From positions 1-32,552 of the forward strand of contig JAVBPA010000028.1 of NCBI GenBank assembly GCA_031549925.1: a DNA stretch of 32,552 nucleotides, given 5' to 3'. Shown here piece after piece: positions 7,210 to 13,893 of the stretch. The notes beneath the pieces are model-generated. The model searched no databases. It was given only the letters and a program-made list of their open reading frames with translations, and was not told where the DNA came from. Source of the stretch: JAVBPA01 sp031549925. Lineage in GTDB: Bacteria; Bacillota; Clostridia; Oscillospirales; CAG-272. Position 1 is the stretch's first letter. The number at the start of each line of letters is the position of its first letter. The position numbers and the translations under genes are program-made.

Positions 7210-7899
7210 TTATACCGGATAATCGTCCGGATACGCTTTTTTATCTTTTTTATATACAATATATGAAGATATAACCGCGGCTGCAAATATCAAAGCGAAA
7301 ACTGCCATTGAAAGAATAAAGCATAAAAGATCACCTGAAATAATTCCGGTTAAAAGCTCAGCCGCACCGCCTGATATCATGATAATTCCGCCTGTTTTTT
7401 GACTTTTTTGCCATACCCGTTCGTTTTTCATGCTCCATGATGTGCGGAGTCCTGCAATTGAATTTAAAGTCGTTTTAGGCATGAAACAACCTAACACAAT
7501 AAATACCGCGCCCAGGGCTATCGCGGTGAATCTGTACAGTAAGTCGGTATTCAGCGTTTCTTCGCGGACGGTCGGAGAAACATAATAATACGCAGAAAAT
7601 AAAAAAAACAAAGTCATAGCGAAAAACAGTACGGAAACACAAGCGCCCGATACAAGGACAACCAGCTGATTTCCTTTTTCACCGCGTTTTTTAAAATATC
7701 TGTTTAATAAAACGAAAAAGCTTCCCATTAAAATATTAAGTAAAGGAAACAATAAATATTCGTATTTGCTTCCCGTTCTGTCTAATTCTCCGGCTGAATT
7801 ATAATGCGCGGGAACTTCACTTGGCAGGATAACAACGAAAATCGCCGTTGCAAGTATGGACAGCAATACAAATATATAGATTATGTATCTTGCTTTCAT
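7210..7899 (-). CDS. SdpI/DUF1648-family integral membrane protein
   Basis: A 229-residue membrane protein with about six hydrophobic segments. The N-terminus carries the DUF1648 hallmark PSEVPAHYNSAGELDRTGSK (about residues 27-46). The C-terminal half has the SdpI-like motif GLRTSWSMKNERVW (about 150-163) between membrane segments. In Bacillus subtilis the related SdpI confers immunity to the SdpC toxin and senses it, but most homologues have no known role. No ArsR-like repressor (SdpR) or toxin gene is adjacent, so immunity is not supported here. AAAGGAG precedes the ATG. It is probably co-transcribed with pdp and cdd. Confidence 0.85.
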   Translation of the reverse strand: MKARYIIYIFVLLSILATAIFVVILPSEVPAHYNSAGELDRTGSKYEYLLFPLLNILMGSFFVLLNRYFKKRGEKGNQLVVLVSGACVSVLFFAMTLFFLFSAYYYVSPTVREETLNTDLLYRFTAIALGAVFIVLGCFMPKTTLNSIAGLRTSWSMKNERVWQKSQKTGGIIMISGGAAELLTGIISGDLLCFILSMAVFALIFAAAVISSYIVYKKDKKAYPDDYPV

Positions 7900-7950
7900 T
7901 TGTTATTCTCCTTTCATTCGTTTTATTTGTTATCGGGGATGCGGGGATGC

Positions 7951-7976
7951 GTTTACTTTTTTTCAAAAAAAGGAAC
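7951..7976 (+). repeat. Dispersed T7/A7 hairpin repeat, copy near putP 3' end
   Basis: GTTTAC, T7, C, A7, GGAAC: a stem with one mismatch. A G-rich stretch (7934-7950) precedes it and poly-A follows. It is one of at least five related copies (9622, 13838, 16700, 20090). Confidence 0.75.
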
Positions 7977-8043
7977 AAAAAAAGCGGGGGGTAAAAACAA
8001 AAGTTTTTTTCGGGTTTTCCTGCGAAAAACCGCGCACCCCCGC
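7977..8043 (-). terminator. Rho-independent terminator of putP, resembling an inverted-repeat arm end
   Basis: On the minus strand GCGGGGGT pairs with ACCCCCCGC (8043-8036 with 7992-7984, one bulged G) and is followed by seven T. Inside it is a smaller GGTTTT/AAAACC hairpin. The GCGGGGGT..CGCGG start and AAAAACTTTTG further in match the layout of the 1-151 arm (from about position 15 to 59). Confidence 0.7.
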
Positions 8044-8052
8044 AGTCTGTAT

Positions 8053-9528
8053 TTAATCTTCCATAACAACCGCGCGGTCGAAGAGAGCTTCGATTTCAGG
8101 CGACGGTTTTTTTGTGGCGAGAGTGCCGATAACGGCTGCAAGCATACCCACGACAAAACCTGGGATAAGTTCATAAAGTCCTGTTTGAGAACTGAAGAAG
8201 ATGAGCCAGAGTACATCGGCGGCAGCACCTGCTATAATACCGCAGACAGCGCCGGTATAGTTAAATCTTTTCCAGAACAGTGTAAATATAATAACCGGAC
8301 CGAAAGAAGAGCCGAAGCCTGCCCATGCGTTTTCAACCAATCCCATAATATCCGCGCTGTTCGGATTTATAGCTATTAAAGCCGCAATAACAGTTATAAT
8401 CAAAACGACGATTCTTCCCGACCAAAGCATTTCCTTGCTTCCTGCTTTTTTACGCAGAACAGTTTTGTATATATCGCTTGTAAAAGCGGAAGCAGAAACG
8501 AGAAGCTGTGAATCGGCGGTACTCATAGAAGCTGCTAAAATACCGGAAAGCAAAATCCCCGCAATAAAAACGGGAACAAGACCCTGAACCATTGCGATAA
8601 AGACCGTTGATCTGTCGTCGATTGCCAAATTGGGAAGATATACGCGACCTATAAGACCAACCGCTACGGCAGCAGCTAAAGCAGCGACTACCCAAACCAT
8701 TGCGATTATACGCGATTTTTTTATCATTCTGGTGCTTTTTATCGACATAAAACGAACAAGAATATGAGGCATTCCGAAGTATCCAAGCCCCCAGGCGAGA
8801 CCGCTTAGAATTGTTGAAATACTTTCCCAGTCGAATTTACCGCTCGGAAGAAAATTCCAATAATTTTCCGCAAGCACAACAGTTTCAGCGGAACTTCCGC
8901 TGTTTATCGAAAATAAGGCAAGTACCGGAACGATAAGCAATGCCGCAAGCATTAACATTCCCTGCACGAAATCCGTCCAGCATACGGCGGCAAATCCTCC
9001 GAGGAATGTATATGCGAATATAATTGCCGCGGCTATCATTGCCGCTATGTTCATATCCCAGCCGAACACGATATTAAAAAGCGTTCCGCATGCTTTAAAG
9101 CTCGATGCCGCATATACCGCGTAGCATACAAGGAATACCAGTGCGCTGACTATCCGCAGTGCCGGATTCTTAGTTAAAAACCTGTTTGAAAGATATTCCG
9201 GAACGGTGATCGAATCGTTCGCCGCGGCTGAAAATTTTCTTAGACGGGGGGCGGTGAATTTCCAGTTTAAATATGTGCCGATTAGTAAACCTATAGCTAT
9301 CCATACTTTTCCTACGCCGAAAGCTAATATCGATCCGGGTAAACCCATCAGCAGCCACGCGCTCATATCGGACGCCTGCGCGCTTAATGCCGTTACCCAA
9401 CTGTTCATGTTCCTGCCGCCGAGGAAGTAGTCTTTTTCATTTCCGCTTTTTGTCTTGATGTAAAAATATACACCTATCCCGATGATTACTATAAAATATA
9501 GTATAAACGCCAATAGGTTTAAATCCAT
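8053..9528 (-). CDS. putP: Sodium/solute symporter, PutP (sodium/proline) type
   Basis: A 491-residue SSS-family transporter with about 13 hydrophobic segments, expected to couple Na+ entry to proline uptake. The sodium/proline signature AQASDMSAWLLMGLPG (about residues 50-65) is intact. Other landmarks are the DYFLGGRNM loop, NDSITVPEYLSNRF and SMSTADSQLLVSASAFTSD near residue 330. The ATG has an excellent site (GGAGGTC), and an extended -10 promoter lies at 9573-9602. It ends at a strong terminator and so is probably monocistronic. Proline as substrate is inferred from the family, since close homologues can carry other solutes. Confidence 0.9.
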   Translation of the reverse strand: MDLNLLAFILYFIVIIGIGVYFYIKTKSGNEKDYFLGGRNMNSWVTALSAQASDMSAWLLMGLPGSILAFGVGKVWIAIGLLIGTYLNWKFTAPRLRKFSAAANDSITVPEYLSNRFLTKNPALRIVSALVFLVCYAVYAASSFKACGTLFNIVFGWDMNIAAMIAAAIIFAYTFLGGFAAVCWTDFVQGMLMLAALLIVPVLALFSINSGSSAETVVLAENYWNFLPSGKFDWESISTILSGLAWGLGYFGMPHILVRFMSIKSTRMIKKSRIIAMVWVVAALAAAVAVGLIGRVYLPNLAIDDRSTVFIAMVQGLVPVFIAGILLSGILAASMSTADSQLLVSASAFTSDIYKTVLRKKAGSKEMLWSGRIVVLIITVIAALIAINPNSADIMGLVENAWAGFGSSFGPVIIFTLFWKRFNYTGAVCGIIAGAAADVLWLIFFSSQTGLYELIPGFVVGMLAAVIGTLATKKPSPEIEALFDRAVVMED

Positions 9529-9572
9529 TCGCTTTGACCTCCGTACATATGTAATTTATAGAAACTGCCGAA

Positions 9573-9602
9573 ATTATATCACATTTATACACAATATTGC
9601 AA
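9573..9602 (-). promoter_or_regulatory. putP promoter
   Basis: TTGCAA (9597-9602), 18-bp spacer and TATAAT (at 9573-9578) on the minus strand, with TG one base before the -10 box. It is placed 45 bp upstream of the putP start. Confidence 0.75.
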
Positions 9603-9621
9603 TACCTTGTTAAGGGGTTAC

Positions 9622-9660
9622 GTTTACTTTTTTTGAAAAAAAGTAACAAAAAAGCTTTTG
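9622..9660 (+). repeat. Dispersed T7/A7 hairpin repeat between divergent promoters
   Basis: GTTTAC, T7, G, A7, GTAAC gives a 10-bp perfect stem with a 3-nt loop (9624-9646). A CAAAAAAGCTTTTG tail follows, as in the element arms. It lies between the putP and GH32-like promoters, so it is not placed as a gene-end terminator. Confidence 0.8.
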
Positions 9661-9727
9661 ACGGATGATAAATGCTTGTTTGCGGATAGTTTTTTGTTTT
9701 TTTGTTTTTTGATTCCTAAAATATTTC

Positions 9728-9756
9728 TTGACTTTATATTTTTGAAATGTTACAAT
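9728..9756 (+). promoter_or_regulatory. Promoter of the GH32-like gene
   Basis: TTGACT (9728-9733), 17 bp, TACAAT (9751-9756), with TG placed as an extended -10. It aligns closely with the promoter at 20168-20196, including a TTTGAA stretch in the spacer. A GGAGGG ribosome site follows at 9779-9784. Confidence 0.85.
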
Positions 9757-9796
9757 ACATTGCCAATAACAAAAATGCGGAGGGAAAGCAAGTATT

Positions 9797-11185
9797 ATGT
9801 ACAAGTTATTTTATCTGCCGGAAAAGGGATACTGCGGAGATTTCATTCCGTTTTGGGACAAAGGAAGATTTCATATTTTCTATTTAAAAGATTTCCGCGA
9901 CCATCAGAATTACGGCGAAGGGACTCCATGGTATCATCTTTCAACAACGGATTTTATAAATTACAAGGAACACGGCGAAGCGATCGCACGCGGAACAAAA
10001 GAAGAACAGGATTTGTATATATTCACGGGAAGCGTGATTTACGCAAAGGATAAATATCATATATTCTACACGGGGCATAATCATCATTTGGGAGCGAAAA
10101 ATAAACCGATTCAAGCGGTTATGCACGCGGTAAGCGAAGATATGGAAAAATGGGAGAAAGTGCCGTCTGATACTTTCTATGCAAATCCCGAAAAATATGA
10201 AGTCAACGATTTCCGTGATCCGTTTGTATTTTACAATGAAGAATTGGATTTATATTCGATGCTGCTTGTAAGCCGAAAAAAAGACTGCGGATACACGGCG
10301 GGGTTTACGGCGCATTATACATCGCCTGATCTTGTTAACTGGACTGACAACGGAGAATTCTGGTCGCCGAATTTATACCACACTCATGAATGTCCGGATT
10401 TATTTAAAATGGGAGAATGGTGGTATCTTATCTTCTCAGAATATTCCGACAGGAGAATAACGCGTTATGTTATGTCAAAATCGATGACGGGTCCCTGGGT
10501 AATGCCCCCTGATGATACTTTCGACGGAAAAGCTTATTACGCCGCAAAAACGACAACGGACGGAAATAAACGTTATATTTTCGGTTGGAATGCCACTAAA
10601 TCTGACAATAATGACAACGGCGGCTGGATGTGGGGCGGAAATTTGGGAGTACATGAAGTAATTCAGCGCGAGGACGGGACTCTCGGCTGCAAAATACCCG
10701 AAACGATAAAGAACTACGGTACATTGGAGAAAGAACTTGAATATCCGATAAATTTATCAAAGGCAGACGGAAAAGCGGAAGCTGTTTTGTTTGAAAACAC
10801 GGGCGAGGCTTTCCGTATTGACGCGGAGTTTGAGTTTGAGAGAGGAACATCTCAGTTCGGGATAACTTTTGCTTCTTCTTTCAAAACAAAACACGGTTAT
10901 AAATACGAATTTTATCCGAAAAAGAACCGGTTTGAGTTCTGCGGTGTAACAAGCCCGATAAATACGGTTGATGTGGCACATTTGATTGATCTCCAAAAAT
11001 GCGGCAAAATCAAAATATCCCTTATAGTGGAGGGAACAATTTGCATACTTTATGTAAATGACGATTTGGCTTTAAGCTCACGTTTTTATAACAGGGCGGG
11101 AAATGACGTTTCGGTTTTTGCGACCTGCGGAAGTATAAAAATTAACTCCGCTTCATATTATAATCTGGAAGAAAATAAAAAATAG
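9797..11185 (+). CDS. GH32-like (clan GH-J) glycoside hydrolase, divergent
   Basis: A 462-residue protein without signal peptide, so probably cytosolic. It has a five-bladed propeller region (about 1-310) and a C-terminal beta-sandwich-like region (about 325-460), as in GH32. The three acidic positions are recognisable: GDFIPFW (Asp15, nucleophile position), NDFRDPF (Asp141, transition-state stabiliser) and HECPDLF (Glu198, acid/base). The usual NDPNG around the nucleophile is replaced by CGDFIPF, so it belongs to a divergent branch and the substrate is uncertain; a beta-fructoside is the first guess. It lies 67 bp upstream of the solute-binding protein, likely in one operon. A strong promoter is at 9728-9756. 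Confidence 0.82.
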   Translation: MYKLFYLPEKGYCGDFIPFWDKGRFHIFYLKDFRDHQNYGEGTPWYHLSTTDFINYKEHGEAIARGTKEEQDLYIFTGSVIYAKDKYHIFYTGHNHHLGAKNKPIQAVMHAVSEDMEKWEKVPSDTFYANPEKYEVNDFRDPFVFYNEELDLYSMLLVSRKKDCGYTAGFTAHYTSPDLVNWTDNGEFWSPNLYHTHECPDLFKMGEWWYLIFSEYSDRRITRYVMSKSMTGPWVMPPDDTFDGKAYYAAKTTTDGNKRYIFGWNATKSDNNDNGGWMWGGNLGVHEVIQREDGTLGCKIPETIKNYGTLEKELEYPINLSKADGKAEAVLFENTGEAFRIDAEFEFERGTSQFGITFASSFKTKHGYKYEFYPKKNRFEFCGVTSPINTVDVAHLIDLQKCGKIKISLIVEGTICILYVNDDLALSSRFYNRAGNDVSVFATCGSIKINSASYYNLEENKK

Positions 11186-11252
11186 AAACTAAAATTTTAT
11201 TATTAACAAAAATTAAAAATTGCAATTTTAAATTGCAGGAGAATATCGAATA

Positions 11253-12752
11253 ATGTTAAAAAAAATCACTTCTGTCATTCTGATTATTCTAATGCTGACA
11301 GCTTTGTTTGTTTCATGTTCTGATAAAAACGAAAATAATAATTCCAACACAAAGACAGACAGCGGCACCGAAACGGAAATAGAATCCGAAACCGAAATAA
11401 AAGACGACCTGCCGGCTGATATAAATTTTGACGGAGCAAAGGTTAATATATTAAGCCGTGCTTTTTCGAGATATAAAGATGAATTAACTGTTGACGATTA
11501 TACCGGCGATGTGGTAAACGATGCGATTTACGAAAGAGTTTTAAACGTTCAGGATAGATTGAATATAGAGGTTGTAAACAACAGAGAAGCTCCGAACGAT
11601 TCCCACGGACCTTTTGCGATGGTTGAAAAAGCCGTTAAAACGGATGATCCGGTATATGATTTATTTGTGGGAAGCATGTATAACTCGATGTCGGCATCGG
11701 TCAACGGATACTGGCAGAATATGTACGACATTGAAAATCTGAATTTAAGCAAACCATACTGGTCTTATTATTTCTCCGAAAAAGCATCGGTCGGCGATAA
11801 GCTTTACGCTATAACCGGGGACCTTGCGTTTTCGATGATAAGACTGCTCGGCGTTACATTCTTCAACAAGAATTTGGCGGCTGAACGCAATCTTCCCGAT
11901 TTATATTCGGTCGTAAACAATGGAGAGTGGACAATTGACTATGAAATTAATTTGGTAAAAGATATTTATGACGATTTAAACGGCAATTCAAAGAAGGATC
12001 AGAAAGACTTTTTCGGACTTGGAACAAGCAACACGTTTTCCGCCGACGCGTATACAAGTTCTTTTGATCTTTCGATACTTACAAAAGACAGCGATAATTA
12101 TTTGGAAATCGGAATCGACATGGATAAATACGCAACCGCGGTCGAAAAGATTTGCAATATGTGCTGGAAAACACAGGGTGTATTCACAGAAGCTTTCTAC
12201 GGAAGCGACGCGGAAATGGATGATATAGCAAAACATTTCTCAGCAGAAAATTATTTGCTTATCAGCAGCTGGCTTTACAGCACTGAGCTTGAATACATGA
12301 GGGATATGACAGATGATTACGGTATCATACCTTATCCGAAATACGATGAGAGTCAAGAAAATTATTTTTCATACGCAAACGATCAATTTTCGGTTTTTGT
12401 TATCCCCTCACCTGTTCCGGAAAGCAAAACTCCAGTTATAGGAGCATTTCTTGAGGCTATGTGTTCGGTAAGTAAAAAAACGGTTCTCCAGTCGTATTTT
12501 GAAATAGCCCTGAAAGAAAAATATTCGCGTGACAGCGAAAGCTCTGCTATGCTTGATATTATAGTTTCAGGCTTTAAACTTGACCCCGCTTGGATGTACA
12601 GTACAAACATGCAATATTTACCGCATAATATGATTAGAACACATATTATAAATAAAACCTCCAATATCGCGACGACATATGCTTCAAAGGAAAAAGCATA
12701 TGAAAAGAGTCTGGAAAATCTGAATAAAAGATTCCAAAATCTCGATGATTAA
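11253..12752 (+). CDS. Extracellular solute-binding lipoprotein (ABC sugar-type)
   Basis: A 499-residue lipoprotein with a basic-hydrophobic leader and lipobox LFVSC (lipidated Cys22), followed by a low-complexity Asn/Thr/Glu linker. The remainder resembles large type-1 solute-binding proteins of carbohydrate ABC transporters. A DLNGNSKKDQKD segment at about 245-256 fits the spacing of an EF-hand-like calcium loop. It would sit on the outer face of the membrane and deliver ligand to a permease, but no permease or ATPase gene is in the window. AGGAGA precedes the ATG. Being downstream of the GH32-like gene suggests a glycan or oligosaccharide ligand, which is inference. Confidence 0.85.
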   Translation: MLKKITSVILIILMLTALFVSCSDKNENNNSNTKTDSGTETEIESETEIKDDLPADINFDGAKVNILSRAFSRYKDELTVDDYTGDVVNDAIYERVLNVQDRLNIEVVNNREAPNDSHGPFAMVEKAVKTDDPVYDLFVGSMYNSMSASVNGYWQNMYDIENLNLSKPYWSYYFSEKASVGDKLYAITGDLAFSMIRLLGVTFFNKNLAAERNLPDLYSVVNNGEWTIDYEINLVKDIYDDLNGNSKKDQKDFFGLGTSNTFSADAYTSSFDLSILTKDSDNYLEIGIDMDKYATAVEKICNMCWKTQGVFTEAFYGSDAEMDDIAKHFSAENYLLISSWLYSTELEYMRDMTDDYGIIPYPKYDESQENYFSYANDQFSVFVIPSPVPESKTPVIGAFLEAMCSVSKKTVLQSYFEIALKEKYSRDSESSAMLDIIVSGFKLDPAWMYSTNMQYLPHNMIRTHIINKTSNIATTYASKEKAYEKSLENLNKRFQNLDD

Positions 12753-12831
12753 ATTTAAAACAAGTTTGTAATACAAAAAATTGTAATACGATAATGTATA
12801 CTAAATTTCATTTATCAATATTGTAGAATAA

Positions 12832-12870
12832 AAACGAAAAAAGCCTGTAAGTCGTAATGCTTACAGGCTT
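12832..12870 (-). terminator. Terminator of the tRNA gene
   Basis: An 11-bp perfect stem (12841-12851 with 12860-12870) and 8-nt loop, followed on the minus strand by a T-rich run. It begins 15 bp beyond the tRNA 3' end. Confidence 0.9.
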
Positions 12871-12885
12871 TATATATGTACGGGC

Positions 12886-12962
12886 TGGTGGGCCATCAGG
12901 GACTCGAACCCCGGACCTACCGGTTATGAGCCGGTAGCTCTAACCAACTGAGCTAATGGCCC
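12886..12962 (-). tRNA. tRNA with CAU anticodon (Met, or Ile2 if lysidine-modified)
   Basis: A 77-nt cloverleaf with encoded CCA: acceptor stem GGGCCAT/ATGGCCC, D arm GCTC/GAGC, anticodon stem ACCGG/CCGGT with loop CTCATAA, 5-nt variable region and T arm with TTCGAGT loop. The paired first acceptor base argues against initiator tRNA. CAU can be elongator Met or the Ile tRNA modified by TilS. The sequence resembles clostridial copies annotated either way, and I cannot decide. It is transcribed alone from its own promoter. Confidence 0.95.
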
Positions 12963-12989
12963 GCATCCAAGGCGTCAATGCCGGATTGT

Positions 12990-13018
12990 ATTATAACATA
13001 TTACTTCTGCTTTGTCAA
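12990..13018 (-). promoter_or_regulatory. tRNA promoter, perfect consensus
   Basis: TTGACA (at 13013-13018), 17-bp spacer, TATAAT (at 12990-12995) with TG one base upstream of the -10, all on the minus strand. The start point falls about 20 bp before the tRNA. Confidence 0.9.
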
Positions 13019-13092
13019 TAAGGCAACGGATTCAAAATATTAATTTATTGTGAATATATTTTTGAAAACAAATAAAAAAGCTTAGATTTAAT

Positions 13093-13611
13093 TTATGATT
13101 TTAAAAATGAACTGCTCGGAGAAAAAGGAAGCGAAAAATTATACCCGCGTGAATTCATCGAATGGAGTTTGAATAAAGCAAGTTCCGGCATAACGCGCAG
13201 AAGACTTGCCATTTTAAAGAAATCCCCGTCGCAGCTTGATGTAACCGAAAGTACTTTTTCGTCCGACAGCAAAAGCTCCGCGCAGAATGTATTAGCCTCA
13301 TATTCTTTTTTTGAGGAAGATGAAAAAAGAGAACTGTCTCCGATTGCCGCGTTTCTGGCTTCTTCACGGTGCAGATAAAAATGCCCCAGTTCATGCGCCG
13401 CTATAATTTTCATTTCCTCCGAATCAAGCAGTGAATTTATAATAATAAAATCACACCGGTTTGTGTTAAAATAATAACCTTTCAGTTTCACATATTTGTC
13501 GCTGTACTTTAATATAATTCCCGAGCTTTTTATCAAATTATAAGGATCGCGTGTCATATATCGCAAAACGATACGGCTGACAGTATCGCAGATATATTTA
13601 TTTGTCAGCAT
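13093..13611 (-). CDS. ImmA/IrrE-family zinc metallopeptidase
   Basis: A 172-residue soluble protein with the zinc peptidase motif AAHELGHFYLH and a downstream EYEANTFCAELLLS helix carrying the third-ligand Glu. This is the layout of ImmA/IrrE proteases. Relatives cleave DNA-binding repressors, for example ImmA acting on ImmR in ICEBs1 or IrrE acting on DdrO. Here no Xre-type repressor or mobile-element gene is adjacent, so its target is unknown. AAGGAGG at 13618-13624 fixes the start at 13611; an upstream TTG at 13632 would have the ribosome site inside the gene. A consensus promoter lies at 13741-13769. Confidence 0.85.
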   Translation of the reverse strand: MLTNKYICDTVSRIVLRYMTRDPYNLIKSSGIILKYSDKYVKLKGYYFNTNRCDFIIINSLLDSEEMKIIAAHELGHFYLHREEARNAAIGDSSLFSSSSKKEYEANTFCAELLLSDEKVLSVTSSCDGDFFKMASLLRVMPELALFKLHSMNSRGYNFSLPFSPSSSFLKS

Positions 13612-13626
13612 CACGAGCCTCCTTAC

Positions 13627-13668
13627 AATCAAGAATCAAGAATCAAGAATCAAATATCAAATATCAAA
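13627..13668. repeat. Six 7-bp repeats in the immA-like leader
   Basis: Three AATCAAG units, one AATCAAA and two TATCAAA. They lie in the 5' leader between promoter and ribosome site, so copy changes would alter leader length only. Confidence 0.85.
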
Positions 13669-13740
13669 AAATTTCGTTTTTCTCATCAGATACACCGTGA
13701 ATTTAAAATTCACTAAGCGGCGTAAAATATCCGGTAAAGA

Positions 13741-13769
13741 ATTATACAACAAAACAAATAATTTGTCAA
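13741..13769 (-). promoter_or_regulatory. Promoter of the ImmA/IrrE-like gene
   Basis: TTGACA (at 13764-13769), 17 bp, TATAAT (at 13741-13746) on the minus strand. It predicts a leader of about 120 nt that includes the heptamer repeats. Confidence 0.85.
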
Positions 13770-13837
13770 TGATATTTATTTTTTTGAAGTATTAAGCCCG
13801 AGGAAAAGAAAAACCGGTAAAAAATTACAGGCTTTTT

Positions 13838-13863
13838 GTTACTTTTTTTCAAAAAAAGTAAAC
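13838..13863 (-). repeat. Dispersed T7/A7 hairpin repeat, copy beyond prkC
   Basis: On the minus strand: a G-rich flank GGCGGGGAGGC, then GTTTAC, T7, G, A7, GTAAC, then an A-run. It lies 30 bp past the prkC stop and about 70 bp upstream of the immA-like promoter. It is not followed by a T-run on the minus strand, so a simple terminator role is doubtful. Confidence 0.8.
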
Positions 13864-13893
13864 GCCTCCCCGCCTCCTTCCAAAAGGTTTATT

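Noticed and set aside
7210..7899. Toxin-immunity system (SdpI-like)
   Set aside because: No SdpC-like toxin or SdpR-like repressor is adjacent; many SdpI relatives have no immunity role.
9700..9800. CcpA cre operator near the GH32-like promoter
   Set aside because: A TGAAATGTTACA stretch overlaps the -10 region but lacks the central CG and required symmetry.
13838..13863. Simple Rho-independent terminator of prkC
   Set aside because: The hairpin is followed by an A-run, not T, on the minus strand, and related copies lie between divergent promoters.
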